In this document: positions 36,391 through 45,214 of the stretch, piece after piece
How positions within the stretch are numbered: the stretch's first letter is position 1
Layout of the letters: every line of letters starts with the position of its first letter
Source of the DNA: an uncultured Lachnospiraceae bacterium
GTDB taxonomy: Bacteria; Bacillota; Clostridia; Lachnospirales; Lachnospiraceae
Direction: 5' to 3'
Assembly: GCA_947178145.1 (NCBI GenBank)
Contig: CAMWXE010000029.1
Location: 1 to 55,616, forward strand
Length of the DNA: 55,616 nt
Notes under the pieces: generated by a model
Seen by the model: only the letters and a program-made list of their open reading frames with translations
Database searches by the model: none
What the model was told of the DNA's origin: nothing
Position numbers and translations under genes: made by a program

Positions 36391-37614
36391 TTACCAGACC
36401 TTATTATAGGAATATTTTTTGTACGAACGCCGCATTGCCATCCGCAGCACAGTCACATATACAGCCCCCAAAAGCATAACAATCACAAAATACGGAACAA
36501 TCGTATTGCCCACGAACAAAAAGCTGGTAACAGACTCATTTCCGCCAAACTGAATCGGATTGAGCAGTTTCATCTGACTGTACGTCGGTTTTCTGAGCAG
36601 CCACACGATCACAATTCCTGCGGCTGCAACAAGTTTCGCGTTTTTTATTGCAATGGACAGAAGCATCACAATGTTTGCCATGACCAAAGCCCCTGCCATT
36701 CCCCCGAAAAAGATCATCAACAGCCCCGTTCCGAGACAAATACTGTAAAAGCATTCAAACCAAGATGCCTGTACAGACACGTCGAGTCCTTGCAGTCCCG
36801 CGATCGCACCATGTACAATCATCAGCATTCCTACATAGATGAAATATACGGTCAGTGCAAACAGATTCCCGGCGATCCATCTCGCAGCCATATCCTTGTT
36901 CCTGCCATGTCTGGCAGCCAAAACCAGTTCATCAATACCGCCCGCGCTGTCCTTCGCATATACACAAGCTAGACAAAATGCGAGAAGTACAAAGAATACC
37001 GGATATTCCATTCTGAAATAATTTGTTACATGTGACCACCCAGTATGATATCCGATCTGAAAAGGTGTTTTCAACTTCTGCACTTTCTCTGTCAATGTCG
37101 CAACCTGTTTCTCTGAATACTGAAAAGTGCCGTTTTCTTCATTCACATACAGCAATTGCTCTATAACGGCTTCTTTGTATTTCTGGTAAAAGCTTTCCTC
37201 GGAATGCAAAAATTCATAGTCCAATCCCATCTTGTCATTTCCGTTGGACATATAGGGACCAAAATAGGCATAATTAATCAAATAGTTCGATATCATATAC
37301 TTTGTCATCCCGCCGGTTCCCATAAATCCCCAGTGTTCCTCCAGATATGCCTTGTCAAAGCTGGCGTTGTAGTCTGCGCTCAGCCTTTGAATATACTCCT
37401 CGTCCATCACACCTTCCAGATCCTGCGCGGCCTCACGCAATGCCCGAAAAGAAGTCAGACCAGTGACAAGATTTCCATTCGCATCAAGTGTCCGGTACTG
37501 GATACCCAGTGTAACCACCGCATAAATAATGGTCAGAATGCCCAATGCCGTGATAGCAGCAATCGACACCCCATTCCACAGCTTTCTGTACTCTGATTTT
37601 ACAAAATCCTTCAA
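36391..37614 (-). CDS. ABC-2 type transporter permease
   Basis: This 407-residue permease has a first helix at about residues 14-38, an extracellular domain of about 150 residues and five C-terminal helices (PVFFVLLAFCLACVYAKDSA at the second). The start codon overlaps the end of the lipoprotein gene by 4 bp. It is clearly paralogous to the broken permease at 40986-42188: both have SFDKAYLEEHWGFMGTGGMT or its counterpart and the same C-terminal order. It is an intact copy and useful for judging the broken one. The cargo is unknown. Confidence 0.85.
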   Translation of the reverse strand: MKDFVKSEYRKLWNGVSIAAITALGILTIIYAVVTLGIQYRTLDANGNLVTGLTSFRALREAAQDLEGVMDEEYIQRLSADYNASFDKAYLEEHWGFMGTGGMTKYMISNYLINYAYFGPYMSNGNDKMGLDYEFLHSEESFYQKYKEAVIEQLLYVNEENGTFQYSEKQVATLTEKVQKLKTPFQIGYHTGWSHVTNYFRMEYPVFFVLLAFCLACVYAKDSAGGIDELVLAARHGRNKDMAARWIAGNLFALTVYFIYVGMLMIVHGAIAGLQGLDVSVQASWFECFYSICLGTGLLMIFFGGMAGALVMANIVMLLSIAIKNAKLVAAAGIVIVWLLRKPTYSQMKLLNPIQFGGNESVTSFLFVGNTIVPYFVIVMLLGAVYVTVLRMAMRRSYKKYSYNKVW

Positions 37615-38315
37615 TTTTCACCCTCCTCTGCCCGATACGAGCTGCCATGATGAATCACTTCCCATGCGCTTCCTTTTCCTTGTCTCACGAGTATCAAATA
37701 CTGCCATGTCCCATGGTCGCAGTACTCACAGATAAAGATATTTTCCGGGGCATATCCGTTTGCGACGCCTTTGTCCTCCGCATCATAGATTGCCCATATT
37801 CTGGGATCTGCGCACGAATACACAGTATTTCTTGTCTCAGGCACAAATCCCAGGGTATTTTCTACATACCTTTTTCCTGCGGCATATCCCTCCGTCAATT
37901 CTCTCGAGTCAAAATTTTCCACGGCACTTAGATCAAGTGAAAAACCATAATCCTCTGGATTTCCCGGACTGCCGCCTGTCACTCCGTTTCCGTAGTCAAT
38001 GACGTTGTCCTCCCTGGCCTGACGAAATGCTGCCAGACTCTCCTCTAATTCTTCGTCTCCACTTTGTTCCCCGCCTCCCTGTGTATACTGCCCTTCTGAA
38101 AGCGGCACTGCCGGTTCCGTATCCGCCTGCTCCCCGTCAGAAGACATTGTCTGCTCCTGCGAACCGTCATCACCCAGTTTTGTATCTTCCGTTATGGCAG
38201 GCAATTCCATCACCTGCGCGGAATCCCCTCCTGCACTGCGGTCTCCGCCACAGGCACTTAAACTGATGGCGCCTGCACAGACAAAAACTACTGTAACAAT
38301 CCTTTTTCTCATCAC
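37611..38315 (-). CDS. Lipoprotein 1 of an unrecognised three-member family
   Basis: This 234-residue lipoprotein has a signal peptide with lipobox LSAC (residues 19-22), a low-complexity acidic linker to about residue 100, and a folded C-terminal domain: ELTEGYAAGKRYVENTLGFV, a short motif CADPRIWAIYDAEDKGVANGY, then IFICEYCDHGTWQYLILVRQ and GKGSAWEVIHHGSSY. The domain recurs in the lipoproteins at 40315 and 42225. It sits between the ATPase (adjacent) and permease (4-bp overlap), so it is probably the external partner of that transporter. I know no family with this domain. Confidence 0.8.
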   Translation of the reverse strand: MMRKRIVTVVFVCAGAISLSACGGDRSAGGDSAQVMELPAITEDTKLGDDGSQEQTMSSDGEQADTEPAVPLSEGQYTQGGGEQSGDEELEESLAAFRQAREDNVIDYGNGVTGGSPGNPEDYGFSLDLSAVENFDSRELTEGYAAGKRYVENTLGFVPETRNTVYSCADPRIWAIYDAEDKGVANGYAPENIFICEYCDHGTWQYLILVRQGKGSAWEVIHHGSSYRAEEGEN

Positions 38316-39212
38316 TTATTCCCCACTTTCCGTTTCTTCCCTGCCGCCTGCAAAAATATAGTAATCCTCCAGCGTTGGCTCCACCGGGCTGATTTCTGTG
38401 CCGGGACACGCTGCGTCGATGTACTTCTCTCCCACAAACCGGACTTGAACCTCTTCTCCCATCTGTTTCAGATGGATGACAGACCGCTCTTTTCGAAGTC
38501 TCTGGTATACTTCCTGACTCACGACCGCCTCCCATACCTGTCCTTTCACCTTCCGAACCAGCGCGTCCACAGTTCCGGTTTCCAGGATCTCGCCCTTCTT
38601 GATCACGACAAGATCGCCCGCAATGGCTTCGATATCCGAGACTATGTGGGTGGACAGCAGCACGATTTTGTCCTTTCCCATATCGCTGATTATATTGGAA
38701 AAGCGGATGCGCTCCCTGGGATCAAGCCCCGCTGTCGGCTCGTCCAGTATCAGTATCCGGGGATCGTTGATAACCGCCTGCGCGATCCCGATTCTGCGCT
38801 TCATGCCGCCTGAGAAGGTCTTCACCTTTTTGCCCGCCACATCGGACAGATTCACAAATTCCAGCACCTCGTCTATTCTGGATTTCAGCCTGTCCCTGGG
38901 GATTCCCTTTAAGACGCCCATATATTCCAGAAAATCCTTTGCCGTGAATCCGGGATAAACATTGTAATTCTGCGGCATATACCCGATGAAGCTGCGGTAT
39001 TCCTCGTCCATCTGAAAAATATCCTTCCCATCGCAGCGGATACTCCCCCCTGTCGGGAAATCCACAGTGGCCATCAGACGCATAAGGGTACTTTTTCCCG
39101 CCCCGTTTTCGCCCAAAAGTCCGTATGTACCCTTGCGCAATGTAAAACTGACTTTCCGCAGCGCTTCCTTTTTTCTGTAAGATTTGCATAACTGCTCTAC
39201 CTGTAACTCCAT
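38316..39212 (-). CDS. ABC transporter ATP-binding protein (ABC-2 system)
   Basis: This 298-residue ATPase has Walker A GENGAGKST (near residue 34), signature FSGGMKRRIGIAQAV, Walker B ILILDEPTAGLD and H-loop LLSTHIVSD. A C-terminal extension of about 75 residues follows, as in ATPases that drive ABC-2 permeases. The start at 39212 follows GGAGGAA. The lipoprotein and two permeases follow without a gap. A terminator and the tail of a lost kinase lie upstream, so its promoter is probably in the 149-bp gap. Confidence 0.93.
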   Translation of the reverse strand: MELQVEQLCKSYRKKEALRKVSFTLRKGTYGLLGENGAGKSTLMRLMATVDFPTGGSIRCDGKDIFQMDEEYRSFIGYMPQNYNVYPGFTAKDFLEYMGVLKGIPRDRLKSRIDEVLEFVNLSDVAGKKVKTFSGGMKRRIGIAQAVINDPRILILDEPTAGLDPRERIRFSNIISDMGKDKIVLLSTHIVSDIEAIAGDLVVIKKGEILETGTVDALVRKVKGQVWEAVVSQEVYQRLRKERSVIHLKQMGEEVQVRFVGEKYIDAACPGTEISPVEPTLEDYYIFAGGREETESGE

Positions 39213-39278
39213 ACTTGTTCCTCCGTTTTGATTTTTCTGTTCCTGGTTTCTGATGCGGTATCCTGTCATATCTGTGCA

Positions 39279-39321
39279 TAAAAAACACCCAGCCAGGATA
39301 CCAATATCCTACCTGAGTGTT
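39279..39321 (-). terminator. Intrinsic terminator, duplicated copy
   Basis: AACACCCAGCCAGGATA (39284-39300) pairs, with three mismatches or wobbles, with TATCCTACCTGAGTGTT (39305-39321) and gives TTTTTATG on the minus strand. Its flank is a copy of the segment around the terminator at 42986-43032. Confidence 0.75.
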
Positions 39322-39335
39322 GTGACTTATTTTCG

Positions 39336-39362
39336 TCATAGATGTGTTATTGTTGTAAAATT
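39336..39362 (-). pseudogene. Tail of a lost histidine-kinase gene
   Basis: The minus strand reads NFTTITHL and stop. The intact kinase at 43047-44447 ends NFTTMTQL and stop, and the bases after both tails match for about 25 bp before a similar terminator. The first base coincides with the stop region of the unrelated gene at 39362, so a deletion or recombination junction lies there. Confidence 0.6.
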
Positions 39363-40219
39363 TATTCCTCCAGCTCCCATCCCTGCACCGGCTGACCGCT
39401 GCCGATTACTGTATATTGAAAGAGAATCCTCGCATTCTCCCCCGTCGAGGCATGCTCCTGATAGTCCACCAATCCGTTTCTCTCATCAACGACATAGACA
39501 TACTTTGTCTGTGAACGCCAAAAAGCCAACTCTGCCTGGAGCTGACTGTCTGCGATTTTCAAGACAGCGTCCGTCCTGTCAGAACTTTTCATTATGACAT
39601 TTGTGTCAGTTTCTGGAATCGGTAATCCCGACAATTCCACAAAACGGTTCAGTTCCTCGCACGAAATATCCTCTGGCAAATCTTCATACAATGTGATATC
39701 CGCGCTCCAGACTTTTCCCGTAACTGCATTCAGACGCAGAAATGCCTTTATGGACTGATTGGAGAAGCGCAGTACCCAGAAGCTGTAATAGGGCTCCGAC
39801 TGCGCTCCTGCAGACTGGTTCTGGTTTCCAATGCTGAGCGATGCCTGCACAGAGTACACCTCCGCCGTGTCCGCATCAACAGCCGCTCCAAATCCCATTT
39901 CAGCAAGCCACTCCTTACCTGCCTCAATCGCAGCCTCCATCGGAATCTGCCCGTTGACCGGATTATGAACCGTCACTGCCAGACGCTCATCCCAACTGCG
40001 TATAACCTCCTCCATCTGCTCTGTCGTAAGCGTATACACCTTCTGGTCAGAATCCGCCTCCTCCTGCTTCTGCCATGCGCGTACAGGCGATTCCACAACA
40101 ACCTTCCCCTGCTCTGATAAGAGCTGCTGCTCCCTCGCCCGCAGAACCAGATGCATCCCCGCCATGCTGCCAAAGGCAAAGATAAACGTGAGAAGCAATG
40201 TGAGAAATGTGTATTTCAT
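39362..40219 (-). CDS. Membrane-anchored PepSY-like protein
   Basis: This 285-residue protein has one N-terminal membrane helix or uncleaved signal (TFLTLLLTFIFAFGSMAGMH) and an extracellular part. Residues 75-190 (IEAGKEWLAEMG, PYYSFWVLRFSNQSIKAFLR, LNAVTGKVWSADITLY) look like a PepSY/YpeB-type fold; this is by eye only. The ATG at 40219 follows GGAGGAA. It has its own promoter (40283-40311) and lies next to the lipoprotein cluster. PepSY domains often inhibit proteases or bind other envelope proteins, but no role is shown here. Confidence 0.65.
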   Translation of the reverse strand: MKYTFLTLLLTFIFAFGSMAGMHLVLRAREQQLLSEQGKVVVESPVRAWQKQEEADSDQKVYTLTTEQMEEVIRSWDERLAVTVHNPVNGQIPMEAAIEAGKEWLAEMGFGAAVDADTAEVYSVQASLSIGNQNQSAGAQSEPYYSFWVLRFSNQSIKAFLRLNAVTGKVWSADITLYEDLPEDISCEELNRFVELSGLPIPETDTNVIMKSSDRTDAVLKIADSQLQAELAFWRSQTKYVYVVDERNGLVDYQEHASTGENARILFQYTVIGSGQPVQGWELEE

Positions 40220-40282
40220 CTCTATTCCTCCATTGTTCAAAATCTTTATACATTATATCTACCTTTTCTCATTGGTGATATT

Positions 40283-40311
40283 ATTATAACGCAAACTGAT
40301 GAAAAGTACAA
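40283..40311 (-). promoter_or_regulatory. Sigma-A promoter of the PepSY-like gene
   Basis: On the minus strand TTGTAC (40306-40311), a 17-bp spacer and perfect TATAAT (40283-40288), in the 95-bp gap after lipoprotein 2. Confidence 0.7.
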
Positions 40312-40314
40312 AGA

Positions 40315-40947
40315 TTATTTCTTATAACGATCCCCACTATAAATCACCTTCCACGCGCTGCCTTTTCCCTCACGCGTGAGAATCAGATACTGCCATATGC
40401 CGCTCTCGTCACAGTACTCGCAGACAAAGATATTGCTGTTGTCATACCCCGCTGCGACCCCTTTGTCCTCGTCATCATAGATTGCCAGTATCCTTGGATC
40501 AATACACATATAGGTTGTCATCTTTGTCCCCGGCCTGATTCCCAATGTATCCGTCACATACACGCGCGCAGCTGCATAAGCTTCGGTCAGTTCCTTTGTG
40601 TCGAACTGACTCTCATAAAAAGCCCCCGACAAGTCAAATGAATACTTCCCTTCGTCCGGCGTTCCGCCCTCCACCAGACCATTTGCTTCCTGAATCAAAT
40701 CTTCCCGCTCTTTGCGGTACTGTTTCAGTTCTTCATCCAAATCATCATCTGTCTGCACTGGCTCTGACTGTATATCGCTTTCCATCGCATCGTTGCCTGT
40801 AGATATTGTCTGTGCCAACTCCTCATGTATGCTGTTTTCCAGCATAACAGCAGTGTTCGGCTGTGATTCCCCGTTATTTGCGCAGCCCGCCAGACCGATC
40901 AATAGCACGCCAGCCAGAACTGCCACATCCATTTTCTTTCCTCCCAT
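40315..40947 (-). CDS. Lipoprotein 2 of the three-member family
   Basis: This 210-residue lipoprotein has lipobox LAGC near residue 22 and the same C-terminal domain as lipoproteins 1 and 3: ELTEAYAAARVYVTDTLGIR, CIDPRILAIYDDEDKGVAAG, then IFVCEYCDESGIWQYLILTR and GKGSAWKVIYSGDRY. The ATG at 40947 has GAGG at 7 bases; one at 40953 is also possible but is too close to it. It lies 38 bp after the broken permease and is the last gene of that transcript. It keeps the domain although the permease next to it is interrupted. Confidence 0.78.
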   Translation of the reverse strand: MGGKKMDVAVLAGVLLIGLAGCANNGESQPNTAVMLENSIHEELAQTISTGNDAMESDIQSEPVQTDDDLDEELKQYRKEREDLIQEANGLVEGGTPDEGKYSFDLSGAFYESQFDTKELTEAYAAARVYVTDTLGIRPGTKMTTYMCIDPRILAIYDDEDKGVAAGYDNSNIFVCEYCDESGIWQYLILTREGKGSAWKVIYSGDRYKK

Positions 40948-40985
40948 TTTCATACCTCTTTATATTTTTTATTGCAATTCGTCCC

Positions 40986-42188
40986 TTAAATCCCATACCT
41001 TCTATAAAATAATCTCGTCGCCCCGCGCAAAACTGCCACATACAGCAATGTCAGGACAATGACAATCACAAAATAAGGAACTGCCAGATTTCCGATAAAC
41101 AGATACTCATTCATCAAGTCGTCATCTTTAAAATGCACCGGATGAATCATTCTGAGCTGTCCATAATCAGTCCGCGACCGCCAAATCAATGCAGCTGCCG
41201 CAACCGATATCACAGCAGCAAATATTCGATTTTTCATTAAAATAGAAATCAGCATCACCATATTTCCAATGACAAGCGCTCCCAGCAGACCTCCTGCAAA
41301 CATCATAAGCAGCCCCTGTCCGACTGTTATATTGTACAGGCAGGTAAACCATAACATCTGAGCCGGCAAATTCCATCCGTCAAGCGTGGCGATCAAACCG
41401 TTTGCAAGCACCTGCACCGCAATAAAAATCAGATAGATACTGATTGTTAGCAGATTTCCTGCCACCCACCTGGCATCAAGATTGTTTTTTCTGCCATATC
41501 TCGAGGCAAGTGTCAGTTCCGTTACGCCGCCCGCGTGATCTGCTGCAAAGACGCCTGCCAGCGCAAAGGCCAGCGCAAAAATGGTCAGACCATAGTCCAG
41601 CACAAACCATGACCGCAGATTTGCCAGCCCCTGATAATACCCTGTCCGAAAAGGCGTCTTCAGCTAACGGATCTTCTTTTCCAGGATCTGTACCTGCTCT
41701 TCCGTATAGGAAACCAGCAGCAGATGTTCCTTTACCGTCTCCCTGTAAGTCTGATAAAACGTCTCCTCCGACTCCAGGAAATCATAGTCCAGACCGATTT
41801 TGTTATTCCCATTTGACATGTATGCGCCAAAGTAAACATAATTAACAAAATAGTTTGGCACCATATATTTTGTCATTCCGCCTGTCCCCAGAAATCCCCG
41901 GTGCTCTGCCATATAAGCTTTATCGAAGCTGTTATTGTAGCTTTCCACCAGAGCCTTGATATAATCGCCGTCCATCGTTCCTTTGACTGCTTCCGATGCC
42001 TCGCGCAATGCCCTGTAAGAAGCAAGTCCCTCCACAATCTGCCCCTGGCTGTCTATCGCCCTGTACTGCAGATTCAAGTATACCAGCAGATGGAGCACCG
42101 CCACAATACACATGACTGCAACTGACACGCGCGTCACTTCATTCCACACTTTCTTATATTCCAGCCATATCTGCCTTCTCATTTCCAA
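40986..42188 (-). pseudogene. ABC-2 permease interrupted by one amber codon
   Basis: The first part (41664-42188) encodes 174 residues and ends at TAG (41664-41666). Reading on in the same frame gives LKTPFRTGYYQGLANLRSWF and then the second part (40986-41603 region) with five helices. The intact paralogue at 36391 has a lysine (KLKTPFQIGYH) where the stop lies, so one base change AAG to TAG explains it. All else is in frame to the end. It is either a recent pseudogene, a sequencing error, or read through at the amber codon. The start is near the tandem repeat at 42199-42234. Confidence 0.85.
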
Positions 42189-42198
42189 TCAACTCCCT

Positions 42199-42234
42199 AG
42201 TCATTTTGACTTAGTCACTCTGACTTAGTCACTT
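42199..42234. repeat. 14-bp tandem repeat at the end of lipoprotein 3
   Basis: TGACTTAGTCACTC (42207-42220) is followed by TGACTTAGTCACTT (42221-42234), with a partial third copy to the left. On the minus strand it repeats the last codons and stop of lipoprotein 3 just before the permease start. Confidence 0.75.
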
Positions 42235-42854
42235 TGATAATGGTCTCCCTGAAACAGCACTGTCCAGTCCATCCCTTTCCCATCTCTGACCAGAATCAGA
42301 TAATGCCAGCTCTCCTGGTCGGAATACTCACAGAGAAAAATGTTATCTGCATCATAGCCGCCCGCCACGCCCTTGTCGGAATCGTCATAAATTGCGGTCA
42401 TCCTCGGGTCAACACAGGCATATGTCGATGCGTCTGCAATCTGGAGGGTATCCCTGATATAATCCTCCGCCGCCTGAAACGCCTCAGTTAACTCCTTTGT
42501 GTCAAAGCGGGCGGTATAGCTGATGTCTCCCACGCCATACGCATAATCCTCTTCATTCGGATTCGTTACAAGTGTATATCCTCCACCTATGGTACTCTGC
42601 CCCGCCTGCCGGTCTGCGCGATACTCCGCCAAAACAGCCTCGATATCCGCCTGCGGCTGAAGCTGGTTCTCATCTTCTGCCGCATTCCCTTCCGTGCCAG
42701 ACGGAACATCATTCGTTTCTGTCGTGACATTGTTCTCGCTGTTTCCATTCCCCACTTTATCGCCAGTATTGTCATCTCCTGGTGCACACCCTGTCATAAT
42801 TGACAACAGGAATATTCCCGCTGCCATAACCCGCACCCTGCTTTTTCGATGCAT
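42225..42854 (-). CDS. Lipoprotein 3 of the three-member family
   Basis: This 209-residue lipoprotein has lipobox MTGC (residues 19-22), an acidic linker and the shared C-terminal domain: ELTEAFQAAEDYIRDTLQIA, CVDPRMTAIYDDSDKGVAGG, IFLCEYSDQESWHYLILVRD and GKGMDWTVLFQGDHY. GGAGG precedes the ATG at 42854; the 25-residue longer frame has no support. It is the first gene after the kinase terminator, followed by the interrupted permease. It is the member furthest from its ATPase, since none lies between it and the kinase. Confidence 0.8.
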   Translation of the reverse strand: MHRKSRVRVMAAGIFLLSIMTGCAPGDDNTGDKVGNGNSENNVTTETNDVPSGTEGNAAEDENQLQPQADIEAVLAEYRADRQAGQSTIGGGYTLVTNPNEEDYAYGVGDISYTARFDTKELTEAFQAAEDYIRDTLQIADASTYACVDPRMTAIYDDSDKGVAGGYDADNIFLCEYSDQESWHYLILVRDGKGMDWTVLFQGDHYQSD

Positions 42855-42985
42855 ATCTCTCGCCTCCACTTTCTTTTTTACTATGACTTTGGAACAGTTC
42901 GGACGTTGCTTGTGACAAGTCATTGTCATCGTTATTTGCGAACTGTCCTTATGTACTGTCTGATGCTTTCACCTTAAGGAACGGT

Positions 42986-43032
42986 AGAAAAACACCCGGA
43001 TAAAATGTACATATCCATTCTATCCGGGTGTT
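42986..43032 (-). terminator. Intrinsic terminator of the second two-component operon
   Basis: AACACCCGGATA (42991-43002) and TATCCGGGTGTT (43021-43032) form a perfect 12-bp stem, with TTTTTC after it on the minus strand. The copy at 39279-39321 is its degenerate partner. Confidence 0.85.
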
Positions 43033-43046
43033 GTGACTTACTTTCG

Positions 43047-44447
43047 TCAAAGTTGTGTCATAGTTGTAAAATTGTGGAACAAAATGCTGACCGCCGTTCC
43101 CGTCTTTCCATCGCTCTCAATCGCCATCTCCGCCCTGTGTATCTCCACAATCTTTGACACCAGAGCCATTCCAAGTCCCGCACCGTGCTGCCGCCTTGAG
43201 CGCGACTTGTCCACCATATAAAAAGCCTCCGTGATACGCCCAAGCTCCTCGGGCGGTATGCCCTTGCCGTTGTCTTTTATCGTTATCCGGTAGTCACGCC
43301 TGTTCTGCTCGCCAAGAATCCAGATGTCCTTGCAGTCTGCCTTCACTGCATTGTCCGCAAGATTTAATATCATCGTCTTAAACAGGTCAAAATCGACCTC
43401 AATACGGCCTTCCTCCAGCGCCATATGAAGCGCTGCCCCGTTTTTCTCACAGACCGGTTCCATGCCCTGTCTCAAATTTTCAAACATCTCCTGCACCGAC
43501 ATTCTCTCCAGGATAAAATCCTGCTTGTCCAGCACAAATAAATCCATTAACTTCAAAGACAGCGTCTCCAGCCGCATCCCTTCATTTAAGATATATCCGG
43601 CCGCAGCTTTGACCTGCTCCCGCGGCAGCTCCCTCTGATAAAGCATATCCGCATAGCCGATCACGGATGTCAGCGGCGTCTTTAATTCGTGGGCAAAATT
43701 TGCCGCAAAATCCTCCTTCTGCCTTGCCACATTGGACAACTGGGCAACCGTTTCCTCCACCTGCTCCGCCATTCGGTTAAAATCCGCTGCGAGTTCACTG
43801 ATCTCGTCCTTTCCTTTCGCGCTGATTCTCCCGGAGTACTCTCCCCCTGCAATTCTCGATGCCGCCTTCCCCACTTTTTTTATCGGGGATGTGACCGCTT
43901 TCGTCAATACAAAGATCACCGGAAAGCTGACACAGATCAGCACGAAGTAAACCTTCTGAAAATACGCGATCATGCTCTTCTGGGCATCGATCGTCGAACT
44001 GATCTCTGTCTGTGTGATCAGATACATCTCCTTCTCGCCCTGTCTGACATAGTCGCACACAAAAATATAACTCTCTCCCGCCTTTTCATAAATCCGATAG
44101 GCAATTCTATCATCTTCGCCTATGCTCTTATCCAGCGCAAGCTCTCCCGGCTGTGCTGCCAGATTGGAGAAAAAGTATTTCCCATCGATCCCGTAGACGG
44201 CAACCGGAACCGAAAAGCTTCCCGCAATTCCCGCAATCCCGTCTCCCTCCTGCGCAAAGAACTCCGGCTCCGAGTACAGGACGGACTGCAGGATATATTT
44301 GTTGTACTGAAAATTCTGAAACGCCAGCTTTTTCTGTTGCTCGACTGCATTTTGGTACGCAAAATTGACCAGCAGATATCCCGCCGCCTGAAAGGTAATG
44401 CCAAAGATTATCACAAAGCACAGAAATATTTTATGAAAAAGCTTCAT
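43047..44447 (-). CDS. Sensor histidine kinase (system 2)
   Basis: This 466-residue kinase has membrane helices at about residues 8-30 and 164-184 around an extracellular sensor of about 130 residues, a HAMP domain (TSPIKKVGKAASRIAGGEYS), an H-box DFAANFAHELKTPLTSVIGY with H253, N-box MILNLADNAVKADCKD, and G-boxes DNGKGIPPEE and GAGLGMALV. It is of the PhoR/VanS-like group. It lies 3 bp after its regulator. The downstream genes are lipoprotein 3 and the broken permease, separated by a terminator. Confidence 0.92.
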   Translation of the reverse strand: MKLFHKIFLCFVIIFGITFQAAGYLLVNFAYQNAVEQQKKLAFQNFQYNKYILQSVLYSEPEFFAQEGDGIAGIAGSFSVPVAVYGIDGKYFFSNLAAQPGELALDKSIGEDDRIAYRIYEKAGESYIFVCDYVRQGEKEMYLITQTEISSTIDAQKSMIAYFQKVYFVLICVSFPVIFVLTKAVTSPIKKVGKAASRIAGGEYSGRISAKGKDEISELAADFNRMAEQVEETVAQLSNVARQKEDFAANFAHELKTPLTSVIGYADMLYQRELPREQVKAAAGYILNEGMRLETLSLKLMDLFVLDKQDFILERMSVQEMFENLRQGMEPVCEKNGAALHMALEEGRIEVDFDLFKTMILNLADNAVKADCKDIWILGEQNRRDYRITIKDNGKGIPPEELGRITEAFYMVDKSRSRRQHGAGLGMALVSKIVEIHRAEMAIESDGKTGTAVSILFHNFTTMTQL

Positions 44448-44450
44448 ATG

Positions 44451-45110
44451 TCATTCTCCATCTTCCAAGCGATATCCGATTCGAAACACAGTCTTAATGT
44501 ACCTGTCCCAGTCCAGCTTTCTCCGAAGCCGCTGGATATGGGAATCCAGAGTGCGGGTGTCCCCCAGATACGGCTCGTTCCACACCTTCTCATACAGTCT
44601 TTCCCGGTACAATGCGACATTTTTATTCTGTATCAGCGCCACCAGCAGGTCAAATTCCTTGTTTGTCAGCTCCACGGGCTTTCCCGCCCTGCTGACCGTC
44701 CGTGAGACCACGTCAATCTCCACATCTGCAAAGGCAAGTTTTTGATTGACCTTTCCATAGCGTCTGAGCAGCGCTTCCACGCGCGCAATCAGCTCGCCCA
44801 CCTGAAACGGCTTGACGATGTAGTCGTCCGCTCCGCATTTCAATCCCTTGATGCGGTCGTTCAGCGCGCTCTTTGCCGTCAGGAAAATCACCGGCGTTCC
44901 CATCGGCTTGATGTACTCCAGAAGCTCATAACCGTCAATCTCCGGCAGCATAATGTCCAGCAATATTAAGTCAAACACTTCCCCCTCAATGTAATCCGCG
45001 CCGCTCCTCCCGTCATAGGCGCAGGTACAACGGTATCCCTCCGCCTCCAGATTGATCTTAATCAGATTCGCGATCGCTTCTTCGTCCTCCACAATCAGTA
45101 TCTTCTGCAT
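44451..45110 (-). CDS. Response regulator, OmpR family (system 2)
   Basis: This 219-residue regulator has a receiver domain with acidic pair E8/D9, phospho-acceptor D52 (LLDIMLPEIDG) and K in VKPF near 101, then a winged helix (LTNKEFDLLVALIQNKNVAL, DTRTLDSHIQRLRRKLDWDR). The ATG at 45110 has GGAGG 9 bases upstream, better than the one at 45116. Its own promoter region has a TTGACACATC motif near 45150-45162. It probably controls the lipoprotein/ABC-2 genes next to it, by position only. Confidence 0.92.
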   Translation of the reverse strand: MQKILIVEDEEAIANLIKINLEAEGYRCTCAYDGRSGADYIEGEVFDLILLDIMLPEIDGYELLEYIKPMGTPVIFLTAKSALNDRIKGLKCGADDYIVKPFQVGELIARVEALLRRYGKVNQKLAFADVEIDVVSRTVSRAGKPVELTNKEFDLLVALIQNKNVALYRERLYEKVWNEPYLGDTRTLDSHIQRLRRKLDWDRYIKTVFRIGYRLEDGE

Positions 45111-45214
45111 CTGCATATTCCTCCATTGAAAACAGTATCGCACACAGATGTGTCAAAGTTGCGTATTTTTTATGATATTAGCAAATCTTTTCCTACAGTT
45201 CCTAATATCGCTAA

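Noticed and set aside
39336..43075. TGACACA/TTTGAC stretches at 39.3 and 43.05 kb as operators
   Set aside because: They lie in the coding end of a kinase and its decayed copy; the similarity is explained by shared coding sequence.
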